A DNA stretch of 6,382 nt from Verrucomicrobiota bacterium (GCA_004297495.1 SCTL01000279.1:1-6382), one strand, 5' to 3'. Numbered from the stretch's first letter, positions 1 through 6,039 are shown. The notes: generated from the letters alone by a model not told the origin. Program-made: numbers and translations.

Positions 1-943
1 CGACGTTTTGCGGTTTGCCGACGAGGAAGGCGCGCACGTTGTCCACGGCGGTGCGGAGCAATCGCTCGCGCGCGGCGCGCGTGCCCCAGGCGTTGTGCGG
101 CGTGATGACACAATTACGCGCGGCCAGCAGCGAGTTTGTGGCTGGCGGCGGTTCGTCGGTGAGAACGTCCAATCCCGCGCCGGCGAGGCGGCCTTCATTC
201 AATGCGCTGGCCAGCGCGGTTTCATCCACGAGCGCGCCGCGGCTGGTGTTGAGGAGAAAGGCGGTGGGTTTCATCAGCGCAAGGCGCTCGGCGTTCACAA
301 GCTTTTCGGTTTGCGGTGTGAGCGGGCAGTGCAGACTGACGACGTCGCTCGTGCGGAAGAGTGTTTCCAATGGGACGAATGTGACGAAAGGGACGGATGG
401 CTTTTGCGTGGGGCTGTGGGCGAGCACTCTCATGCCGAACGCGCGCGCCAATTCCGCGACCGCCTGACCGATGCGGCCAAAGCCCACAACGCCCAGCGTG
501 AGGCCGTCCAGTTCCACGAGCGGCGCATCCCAGTAGCACCAATCGGCGTTGTGCGTCCAGCGACCGGCGCGGACGGTTTGCGCGTGATGGCCGGTGCGAT
601 TGGTGAGTTCCAGCAGCAACGCGAACGTCGCTTGCGCGACCGAGCGCGTGCCGTAGGCGGGAATGTTGGTGACGGGAATCTTGCGTTCGCGCGCGGCGGC
701 GAGGTCCACGACATTCGTGCCGGTGGCGAGCACGCCGACGTAACGCAACTCGGGCAGAGCGGAAATCGTCTCGCGGTTCAACACGACTTTGTTCGTCAGC
801 ACGATGCCGGCAACGGCGGCGCGCGTGAGCAATTCCGCCGGCAGCGTGCGGTCGTGAATCCGGCACGGGCCGAGCGACTCGAGTTCCGCCCAGCTCAGAT
901 CGCCGGGATTGAGCGTGTAGCCGTCGAGGACAACGATGTTCAT
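1..943 (-). CDS. D-2-hydroxyacid dehydrogenase, glycerate dehydrogenase/hydroxypyruvate reductase-like (3' end cut by window)
   Basis: Read on the minus strand from ATG at 943, this frame stays open for 314 codons to the window edge. Family members are about 315-320 residues, so only a few codons are missing. The start gives the canonical N-terminus MNIVVLDGYTLNPGDLSW. The Rossmann dinucleotide motif GFGRIG is at residues 154-159. The catalytic triad is complete: Arg235 in NTSRGALVDE, Glu264 in LDVLTDEP and His283 in TPHNAWG. These soluble enzymes interconvert 2-keto acids and D-2-hydroxyacids with NAD(P)H; the closest pattern I know is HprA-type, hydroxypyruvate to D-glycerate. Exact substrate is inferred. 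At the end of the second strand, where NAD-specific members usually have Asp, the sequence reads AHSPT (175-179), so cofactor preference is uncertain. The same frame is open upstream to another ATG at 1060 (39 extra residues), but that stretch is repeat-derived and lies outside the family domain. No clear ribosome binding site is visible. It is transcribed divergently from the sensor kinase. Confidence 0.93.
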   Translation of the reverse strand, partial: MNIVVLDGYTLNPGDLSWAELESLGPCRIHDRTLPAELLTRAAVAGIVLTNKVVLNRETISALPELRYVGVLATGTNVVDLAAARERKIPVTNIPAYGTRSVAQATFALLLELTNRTGHHAQTVRAGRWTHNADWCYWDAPLVELDGLTLGVVGFGRIGQAVAELARAFGMRVLAHSPTQKPSVPFVTFVPLETLFRTSDVVSLHCPLTPQTEKLVNAERLALMKPTAFLLNTSRGALVDETALASALNEGRLAGAGLDVLTDEPPPATNSLLAARNCVITPHNAWGTRAARERLLRTAVDNVRAFLVGKPQNV

Positions 944-973
944 GTGCGGCGTGGAATTTAATCCGGGAAGACG

Positions 974-1005
974 GGATTGAACAGGAGGGAACGGAGGAAA
1001 CGGAG
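974..1005 (-). repeat. Left arm of outer 32-nt inverted repeat
   Basis: The reverse complement of this segment begins CTCCGTTTCCTCCGTT and ends CCTGTTCAATCC. It matches the plus-strand segment 1319-1350 at 31 of 32 positions (one C/T difference). The arm lies in the 5' leader of the dehydrogenase, 31 nt upstream of its ATG. The internal CTCCGTTTC/CTCCGTTCC direct repetition gives it a strong pyrimidine/purine strand bias. Confidence 0.85.
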
Positions 1006-1095
1006 ACCGGAAAAACAGACAATTTTTTTGAAACAATTCATCAGGCGACACTTCGGGCATAACTTCCTGGAGCACTCTGAATCTGCGTTAATCGC

Positions 1096-1253
1096 TCTCC
1101 CTCACCCTTAATCCCTCTCCCGCTGGGAGAGGGAAACCGCAGTTGCTTCCGCCGGGTTAGGCGAATGTTCTTCGTGTCGTTACTGCGCTGCGCTTGCCAA
1201 ACGCGCGGCGAGTTACTCCCTCTCCCAGCGGGAGAGGGCTGGGGTGAGGGAGA
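1096..1253. mobile_element. MITE/REP-like element with 38-nt terminal inverted repeats
   Basis: The left end, 1096-1133, reads TCTCCCTCACCC, a 5-nt spacer, then CCCTCTCCC-GCT-GGGAGAGGG. The right end, 1218-1253, is the same design inverted: CCCTCTCCC-AGC-GGGAGAGGG, a 3-nt spacer, then GGGTGAGGGAGA. Each end is therefore itself a hairpin (9-bp stem, 3-nt loop; 1113-1133 and 1218-1238), and the two ends also pair with each other across an 81- to 84-nt core. This architecture is typical of non-autonomous palindromic elements (REP/MITE), and the CCCTCTCCC/GGGAGAGGG motif with adjacent CCCTCACCC is widespread in bacterial intergenic DNA. No transposase frame and no convincing target duplication are visible. 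The alternative is two separate REP units in opposite orientation. Confidence 0.65.
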
Positions 1254-1318
1254 ACGCGCGGTTGAAAAACTCCGCCGCGGCTTTCTTGAAATCACTCCCG
1301 CGGCTCGCAAATTCCCAA

Positions 1319-1350
1319 CTCCGTTTCCTCCGTTTCCTCCTGTTCAATCC
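1319..1350 (+). repeat. Right arm of outer 32-nt inverted repeat
   Basis: This plus-strand segment matches the reverse complement of 974-1005 at 31 of 32 positions. It ends 37 nt before the kinase ATG, so both divergent genes carry the same 32-nt sequence, in the same orientation relative to the gene, in their 5' leaders. It may be a dispersed intergenic repeat or a shared leader/operator element; sequence alone does not decide. Confidence 0.85.
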
Positions 1351-1387
1351 GCTTTACTTCACCGCCGGGTCTTTCCGAAAATCCCCC

Positions 1388-4300
1388 ATGCCGATGAAAC
1401 GTTGCGCGTGGTGGCTTGCCGGATTGCTGGCCGGGGCAATCCTGTGGCCGGCGCGCGGCGCGGTTTCATCAGCCGACTCGCCGTTCATCATCGAGCACAT
1501 CGAGGAGGGCCTGCCGCAAGGTTCGGTCACGTCCATTATTCAGACGCGCGACGGCTATCTCTGGTTCGGCACGTTCGGCGGCCTGGTGCGATTCGATGGC
1601 GTGCACCTCACCGTCTTCAACGAAGCCAAAGCGCCCGGACTGAGGAGCGGACGCATCGTGAAGCTCTTCGAGGACAGCCGGCAGAATCTTTGGGTCGGCA
1701 CGGAGACCGCCGGCATTTTGATCGTCCACACCAACGGCCAGATCGAATCGCTCGCCATCGTCCCCGCCGGACGCGAGCCGAAGCTGCGCTCGATCGCGGA
1801 AGATTCGCAAGGCACGGTCTGGCTCTACATGGCGGACGGTCAATTGTGCCGCTACCAAAACGGGAAGGTGGAAACGCTCAATCCGCCGTCGTCGTATCAA
1901 AGCCTCTGTCGCGTGGTGATGGCGGAGAATGGTCAGCGACTTTGGGTCGGCATGGACCTGGGCCAATTCAGTCTCGGCATCGTTTCGGAAATCAGAACGA
2001 ATTTTGTCGCCTCGCGGCTGCCCGCGGCTTCGAGCCGGCTGGATTTTTTGGTGCCGAGCGGCAAGGGCGGTTACTGGCGGCTGGCCGATGGCCGCGTGCA
2101 AAAGTGGACTGGCGAAAAATTGGAACGCGATCTCGCCGCGTATCCCTGGGGCACGGCAGTCGTGACGACGGCGTGCGAAGATCAGGAAGGTAATTTGATC
2201 GTGGGCGCGCTCGACGCGTTGTCGTCGCCGGGCGCAGCGGAAGGCGTTTATTGGTTCAACGCCACGGGCGAAGTCCGGCGGATCAGCACTGAATCCGGCC
2301 TGTCACACAACGGCATTCTCTCGCTGTGCATGGATCGCGCGGGGAATCTTTGGGTCGGCACGGCGGGCGGCGGATTGAATCTGGTGCGGCCCAGATTTTT
2401 CACGATGCCGCCGGAATCGAAAGGCTGGGTCGCCCAATCCGTCTGCGAAAATGCCGAGGGCGGCGTGTGGATTGGATTCGACGGCGGCGGCGTGACGTAT
2501 TGGAAGGGAAATTTCACGCGCGACTTCGGCAGCCGGGCGCAACTCGCGCAATCGGTCACCGCCGCCGGCGGACTGGCGAACGCCAGCGTGCGCGCCGTGT
2601 TCGTGGATCGCGAGCAACGCGTGTGGGTCGGCACGAGCGGAGGGCAACCAGCGGCGGGCGTCTATCGGCTGCAAAATGATCGCTTCAGTCTCGTGGCCGG
2701 CCCGACGGAATTGCAAACGGGCGTGGGCGCAATTACTCAGGACCGCGCGGGCAATCTTTGGTTCGGCACACAGCGCGGGTTGGTCCGCTGGAACGGCAGC
2801 GACTGGAAAGTTTTCGCGCAGCGCGAAGGACTTTCCGCGCCGGGCGTCTCGGCGATCACGGAAGACGCGGCGGGAAATCTTTGGATCGGCACGCTCGACG
2901 GCGGCTTGAATCTTTTGCGCGATGGTCATTGCGAGGTGATTCACAAAAGCGCGGATGGTTTGCCGAGTGACGAGATTTCTGCCCTGCTCTGCGACGCGGA
3001 CGGCGCGTTGTGGATCGGCACGCCCGGCAGCGGGCTGGCGCGATTTCTCAAAGGCAAATGGACGCGCTACTCCACGTTGAACGGCCTCGCGAGCGATGGC
3101 GTGAATTATCTCATCGAGGACGGTGAAGGTTATTTGTGGATCGGTTCCTACGCTGGCCTGATGCGCGTGGCGAAATCGGAACTCAGCAAAGTCGCGGACG
3201 GGAAGGCGGCGAAGGTCGAATGTCGCGCATACGGCAGAGCCGACGGTCTCGTGGCGAGTGAATGCACCACCGGCTCGCAACCCGCCGCCGGCCGCACGCG
3301 CGATGGCCGCCTGCTCTTCCCGACTATCAAAGGTGTCGCCGCCGTGCAGCCGAGTTTGTTAAAACCAAATCCCGGCGCGCCGCCGGTCGTCATCGAGTCG
3401 GTGCTGGTGGATTCAAAACCGCAAGGCGACGGCGCGTTGCGTCACGCCAGCCTGCCGCAACTCGTCATTCCGCCGAACCGGGAGCAACTGGAAATTCATT
3501 TCACCAGCCTGAATCTCGCCACGCCGGAACACGCCCGCCGTTTCCGCTACCAACTCGAGCCGCACGAAGCCGGCTGGGTGGACGCGGGCGACACGCCGCT
3601 GGCGCGCTATCCCAAACTGCCGCCGGGCGAATATCGCTTCACTGTCTCCGCCGCGAACGAAGACGGCGTGTGGAATCAAACCGGCGCGACGCTGGCCATC
3701 ATCGTGCAACCGCCGTTCTGGCGGAAGTGGTGGTTCATGTCCGCGAGCGCGCTGGCGTTGCTCGGCGCGATCGTCGGGACGGTGCATTTGATTTCGACAG
3801 CGAAGTTGCGTCGCGAAATCCGCCAGCAGAAGGCGCTCGAACTGGACCGCTCCCGCATCGCGCGGGATTTGCACGATCAACTCGGCGCGAGCATGACGCA
3901 GCTTTCGTTGCTCGCGGAGATGGTCGAGGCTGACCGGGACATTCCCGAGGAAGTCGAGGCGCACGCCCGGCAAATCACCCAGACCGCGCGGCACACGACT
4001 CACACGCTGGACGAAATCGTCTGGGCCGTGAACCCGGCCAACGACACGTTGAATGGCCTCATCAATTACATCTGCAAGAACGCGCAGGATTATCTCAATG
4101 TGGCCGGGTTGAAATATCGTTTCGATGTTCCGCCGCAGATTCCCGCCACGCCGCTTGCTCCCGAGGTTCGCCATAACGTATTCCTCGCCGCCAAGGAAGC
4201 GGTGACGAACGTCGTCCGGCATTCGCAGGGCACGGCGGCGTGGATTCGCCTGAAGTTGGACACGGATTCCTTCACGCTCGAAATCGCCGACGACGGTCGC

Positions 4301-4456
4301 GGCGTGCCGGACGCGGCGAAGGACAGCGAGAGAAATGGATTGCGCAACATGTCCAGGCGCATGGAAGATGTCGGCGGAAAATTTGCGATCAGCCGCGCGC
4401 CCGAAGGCGGCGCGTTGATCACGCTGACCGCGCCAATCGCGAAACGCACGAGCTAG
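1388..4456 (+). CDS. Membrane sensor histidine kinase with two seven-bladed Reg_prop propellers, Y_Y_Y and HisKA_3 domains
   Basis: 1022 residues. A signal peptide (residues 1-29: KR, hydrophobic core 6-20, possible cleavage near ARG-A or SSA-D) precedes about fourteen Reg_prop-type blades to about 680, several with the signature D-x-x-G-x-LW-(V/I/F)-GT (first Trp59, last strong one Trp584), fitting two seven-bladed beta-propellers. A Y_Y_Y domain follows (about 695-773, ending PPGEYRF...W..), then one transmembrane helix (about 782-802). The cytoplasmic part has a HisKA_3 dimerisation helix with phospho-acceptor His829 in ARDLHDQLG, and a HATPase with N-box Asn941 (EAVTNVVRH), G1 DDGRG (968-972) and NGLRNM (983-988). 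It should sense a periplasmic ligand and phosphorylate the adjoining regulator. Blades 3, 5 and 6 have degenerate signatures. The family DxxxQ phosphatase Gln is Ala834. The frame is open upstream to an ATG at 1244, but that extension is repeat-derived; 1388 (or 1394) directly precedes the signal peptide. Ligand unknown. Confidence 0.92.
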   Translation: MPMKRCAWWLAGLLAGAILWPARGAVSSADSPFIIEHIEEGLPQGSVTSIIQTRDGYLWFGTFGGLVRFDGVHLTVFNEAKAPGLRSGRIVKLFEDSRQNLWVGTETAGILIVHTNGQIESLAIVPAGREPKLRSIAEDSQGTVWLYMADGQLCRYQNGKVETLNPPSSYQSLCRVVMAENGQRLWVGMDLGQFSLGIVSEIRTNFVASRLPAASSRLDFLVPSGKGGYWRLADGRVQKWTGEKLERDLAAYPWGTAVVTTACEDQEGNLIVGALDALSSPGAAEGVYWFNATGEVRRISTESGLSHNGILSLCMDRAGNLWVGTAGGGLNLVRPRFFTMPPESKGWVAQSVCENAEGGVWIGFDGGGVTYWKGNFTRDFGSRAQLAQSVTAAGGLANASVRAVFVDREQRVWVGTSGGQPAAGVYRLQNDRFSLVAGPTELQTGVGAITQDRAGNLWFGTQRGLVRWNGSDWKVFAQREGLSAPGVSAITEDAAGNLWIGTLDGGLNLLRDGHCEVIHKSADGLPSDEISALLCDADGALWIGTPGSGLARFLKGKWTRYSTLNGLASDGVNYLIEDGEGYLWIGSYAGLMRVAKSELSKVADGKAAKVECRAYGRADGLVASECTTGSQPAAGRTRDGRLLFPTIKGVAAVQPSLLKPNPGAPPVVIESVLVDSKPQGDGALRHASLPQLVIPPNREQLEIHFTSLNLATPEHARRFRYQLEPHEAGWVDAGDTPLARYPKLPPGEYRFTVSAANEDGVWNQTGATLAIIVQPPFWRKWWFMSASALALLGAIVGTVHLISTAKLRREIRQQKALELDRSRIARDLHDQLGASMTQLSLLAEMVEADRDIPEEVEAHARQITQTARHTTHTLDEIVWAVNPANDTLNGLINYICKNAQDYLNVAGLKYRFDVPPQIPATPLAPEVRHNVFLAAKEAVTNVVRHSQGTAAWIRLKLDTDSFTLEIADDGRGVPDAAKDSERNGLRNMSRRMEDVGGKFAISRAPEGGALITLTAPIAKRTS

Positions 4457-5083
4457 ATGCCCATCACAGTTTCCATCGTGGAAGACCAGGAGCCGCTGCG
4501 CGCCACGCTCGCGCGCATGCTCAATCGCGCCGAGGGTTTCGAGTGCGTCAGCCAATACGGCAGCGCCGAGGAAGCGCTCAAGGATTTGCCGAAGGTGAAA
4601 CCCGAAGTCGTGCTCATGGACATCAACCTGCCGGGCATCAACGGCGTGGAGTGCGTGCGGCAGTTGAAGCAATTGCTCCCCGCCGTGCAGGTGATGATGC
4701 TCACGGTCTATGAGGACACGGAAAATATTTTCAACGCCCTCGCCGCCGGCGCGTCCGGTTACATGCTCAAACGCACGCCGCGCGCCGAGTTGCTCGAAGC
4801 CATCCGCGAAGTGCATCGCGGCGGCTCGCCCATGACCACGCACATTGCGCGCATGGTGGTGCAATCGTTTCTCAAGCCCGTGACCAAACCGGAAACCACG
4901 GCGGAACTTTCGCCCCGGGAAAAGGAAGTGCTCGATTGCCTCGCGCAAGGTTTGATGTACAAGGAAATCGCCGAGAAGATCGGCGTCACCTACGAAACCG
5001 TTCACACTTACATCCGTCGCATCTACGAAAAGCTCCAGGTGCGCACGCGGACGGAGGCGGTGGCGAAGTTTTTGCGGGGGTGA
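4457..5083 (+). CDS. NarL/LuxR-family response regulator, partner of the upstream kinase
   Basis: 208 residues, the usual length for NarL/FixJ-type regulators. The N-terminal receiver domain (about 3-118) has the acidic pair Glu9-Asp10, phospho-acceptor Asp55 in VVLMDINLPG, the switch residue Thr82 (MMLTVYED) and Lys104 (GYMLKRT), so all residues needed for phosphorylation are present. A linker (about 120-148) leads to a LuxR-type helix-turn-helix (about 150-207), beginning LSPREKEVLDCLAQG, with recognition-helix region YETVHTYIRRIYEKLQV. Phosphorylation by the HisKA_3 kinase should promote dimerisation and DNA binding. The ATG follows the kinase stop directly (TAGATG, no spacer), so the two are surely co-transcribed and probably translationally coupled; no strong ribosome binding site is seen. 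The stop is 7 nt before a long hairpin repeat. Target genes are not identifiable here. Confidence 0.96.
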   Translation: MPITVSIVEDQEPLRATLARMLNRAEGFECVSQYGSAEEALKDLPKVKPEVVLMDINLPGINGVECVRQLKQLLPAVQVMMLTVYEDTENIFNALAAGASGYMLKRTPRAELLEAIREVHRGGSPMTTHIARMVVQSFLKPVTKPETTAELSPREKEVLDCLAQGLMYKEIAEKIGVTYETVHTYIRRIYEKLQVRTRTEAVAKFLRG

Positions 5084-5090
5084 ACCTGCG

Positions 5091-5181
5091 GAACATTCAA
5101 CTCTCAACATTCAACTCTCAACGGCCAAGGGTCCGCCCGGACGTTCGATGTTGAAAGTTGAGCGTTGAATGTTGAATGTTC
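5091..5181. repeat. Heptad (NNTCAAC) inverted repeat forming a 32-bp hairpin
   Basis: The left arm 5091-5122 is four successive TCAAC heptads beginning GAACATTCAACTCTCAAC. The right arm 5150-5181 is its inverted counterpart and matches it at 27 of 32 positions. All five mismatches fall in the variable NN positions of the heptads; every TCAAC/GTTGA core is conserved. The 27-nt loop contains a second small hairpin, GTCC-GCCC-GGAC (5131-5142). It starts 7 nt after the regulator stop codon. It could stabilise or terminate the two-component transcript, but no T-run follows on either strand, so it is not a classical intrinsic terminator. Likely a dispersed intergenic repeat. Confidence 0.85.
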
Positions 5182-5240
5182 CCGTCGCCCCATGTCCCCA
5201 GTAATAGGGACTATCCCGAAAAACGCCCTCTGTTAGTCTG

Positions 5241-5396
5241 ATGCCGTCGTCGGGAGCAAAGTGCGGTTACCGTGTGTGATGGATGGCGTGGTCCGCAGCG
5301 CCGCAAACGACGACCGGGTCGAGGGGCTGAATTGAAATTGATTTGTGTTTGTTCTCATAGCGACGGCTGGATGAAAGTCCGGCCGTTTTGCTTTTT
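5241..5396 (+). promoter_or_regulatory. pyrE: Possible pyrE leader/attenuator (hypothetical)
   Basis: Upstream of the terminator the plus strand can fold with GTCGTCG (5246-5252) pairing to CGACGAC (5308-5314), enclosing TGCGG (5262-5266) with CCGCA (5293-5297) and ACC (5269-5271) with GGT (5290-5292). It also holds two tiny open frames, 5241-5279 (12 codons plus stop) and 5279-5335 (18 codons plus stop), overlapping as TGATG. A U-rich tract (5336-5358) lies between the second stop and the terminator. UTP-sensitive attenuation of pyr genes in enteric bacteria uses a U-rich pause site, a leader peptide and a terminator, so the order of parts is suggestive. However, the last stop is 28 nt before the hairpin, a weak fit to ribosome-mediated antitermination. 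No promoter was identified. Confidence 0.3.
5363..5396 (+). terminator. Rho-independent terminator upstream of pyrE
   Basis: ACGGCTGGA (5363-5371) pairs with TCCGGCCGT (5378-5386) over 9 bp, with one G-U, around the 6-nt loop TGAAAG. The T-rich tail TTTTGCTTTTT (5386-5396) follows. The tail is only on the plus strand, so the element is directional. It may end the kinase-regulator transcript or act as an attenuator for pyrE, whose ATG is 74 nt downstream. Confidence 0.8.
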
Positions 5397-5470
5397 CCAA
5401 TGACCTTCCTGCTTTGGCGCTCAGGTATTTCCGATTTCCAAGCTTCCCACCGGAGTCTATTCTCTGCGCG

Positions 5471-6037
5471 ATGACTCAGAACGAAGTTCTCCAAGTCTTT
5501 CGCGACACCGGCGCTTTGCTGGAAGGCCATTTCATCCTCCGCAGCGGCCTGCACAGCCGGCAATTTTTCCAGTGCGCGCTCGCGCTGCAACAAATGCCCA
5601 TCGTGGAAAAACTCGGCGCGGCGCTCGCGGAAAAAGTGCGCGGTTCGGGAGCAGTCACGGTCGTCGCGCCGGCGATGGGCGGACTGGTCATCGGCCAGGA
5701 AGTCGCGAGGCAATTGGGCGCGCGGTTCATCTTCGTTGAAAAAGAAGAGGGCAAACTCGTGTTGCGCCGCGGATTCAAGATTGCGCCCGGCGAAAAAATT
5801 CTCGTGGTCGAGGACGTGGTGACCAAAGGCGGGCGCGTGCAGGAAACCATGGAAATTGTCCGCGCCCACGGCGGTCAGGTGCTCGGCGTCGCGATGGTAG
5901 TGGATCGCTCCAACGGCCAGACCCAACTCGTCGTGCCGACGTTCAGTCTGATTGCGTTGCAGGTGGAAACGTTCGAGCCGGGCAAGCTCCCGCCGGACTT
6001 GGAAAAAATTCCCGCCGTGAAACCCGGGAGCAAATAG
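5471..6037 (+). CDS. pyrE: Orotate phosphoribosyltransferase
   Basis: 188 residues, within the usual range for the short OPRT form. It transfers the phosphoribosyl group of PRPP to orotate, giving orotidine 5'-phosphate, the fifth step of UMP synthesis in the cytosol. The N-terminus carries the family pattern GALLEGHFILRSGLHS (14-29) for orotate binding. APAMGGLVIGQEVAR (66-80) follows. The flexible catalytic loop region EKEEGKLVLRRGF (90-102) includes the conserved basic residues. The PRPP-binding loop ILVVEDVVTKGG (110-121) has the acidic pair Glu114-Asp115; the position after Thr118, often Thr, is Lys here. The ATG at 5471 gives the standard N-terminus; a TTG at 5414 would add 19 residues of no family likeness. 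It stands alone, preceded by a terminator and followed by a palindrome starting 2 nt after its stop, so it may be monocistronic or read on into dapL. Confidence 0.95.
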   Translation: MTQNEVLQVFRDTGALLEGHFILRSGLHSRQFFQCALALQQMPIVEKLGAALAEKVRGSGAVTVVAPAMGGLVIGQEVARQLGARFIFVEKEEGKLVLRRGFKIAPGEKILVVEDVVTKGGRVQETMEIVRAHGGQVLGVAMVVDRSNGQTQLVVPTFSLIALQVETFEPGKLPPDLEKIPAVKPGSK

Positions 6038-6039
6038 GC

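Larger units (their letters stand above)
944..1387. other. Divergent intergenic region built of nested inverted repeats
   Basis: These 444 bases separate the divergent dehydrogenase and sensor kinase and carry no convincing gene. They hold, from outside inwards, a pair of 32-nt inverted arms (974-1005 and 1319-1350) and a 158-bp element with terminal inverted repeats (1096-1253). Promoters for both genes should lie here. A weak candidate for the kinase is TTGAAA at 1286-1291, but no good -10 hexamer follows at the right spacing. On the minus strand an A/T-rich block at 1020-1036 could form part of a dehydrogenase promoter, again without clear hexamers. Open frames here (for example 1041-1310 minus, and the N-terminal extension from 1244 plus) run through repeat sequence and resemble no known protein. 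Confidence 0.7.
5084..5470. other. Non-coding gap between response regulator and pyrE
   Basis: These 387 bases hold a heptad-repeat hairpin (5091-5181), a small GGGA-CTA-TCCC hairpin (5207-5217), a segment able to form an extended stem (5246-5314), a U-rich tract (5336-5358), an intrinsic terminator (5363-5396) and the pyrE leader. A weak promoter candidate for pyrE is TTTCCA (5435-5440) with TATTCT (5458-5463) at 17-bp spacing, matching 4 of 6 bases in each hexamer; it would leave almost no 5' leader. GGAG at 5452-5455 is 15 nt from the pyrE ATG, farther than usual for a ribosome binding site. No known riboswitch, tRNA, SRP or RNase P consensus was recognised. Confidence 0.6.

Noticed and set aside
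8..961. 317-codon open frame on the plus strand
   Set aside because: It is antisense to the dehydrogenase, whose minus-strand frame has the full catalytic triad and Rossmann motif.
222..1022. 266-codon minus-strand frame overlapping the dehydrogenase
   Set aside because: It is the +1 shadow of the real frame; its Arg/His-rich translation has no dehydrogenase motif. The real frame starts at 943 and runs off the window edge.
1096..1253. CRISPR array
   Set aside because: The repeats are inverted hairpins at a single spacing, not regularly spaced direct repeats with unique spacers, and no cas gene is present.
1165..2193. 342-codon plus-strand frame overlapping the kinase start
   Set aside because: It is in a different frame from the signal peptide and propeller; its N-terminal part is repeat-encoded and the rest is an out-of-frame shadow of the first blades.
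2303..3280. 325-codon open frame on the minus strand
   Set aside because: It is antisense to the Reg_prop propeller region; the low-complexity Arg/Ala composition and repeated pattern mirror the blades on the other strand.
3413..5110. 565-codon open frame on the minus strand
   Set aside because: It lies opposite the kinase 3' half and the complete response regulator, both of which have unmistakable domains; the translation is Arg/His/Ala-rich with no recognisable motif, as expected of a GC-rich antisense shadow.
5361..5386. Resemblance of GATGAAAGTCCGGCC to the RNase P RNA GAGGAAAGTCCGGGC motif
   Set aside because: The match is partial, it forms the stem-loop of a compact terminator, and no downstream RNase P sequence is possible because pyrE begins at 5471.
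5183..5400. 6S RNA, SRP RNA, tRNA or known riboswitch
   Set aside because: I looked for closing-stem complementarity, the SRP GGAAG tetraloop region, a tRNA T-arm and common riboswitch consensus motifs and found none.
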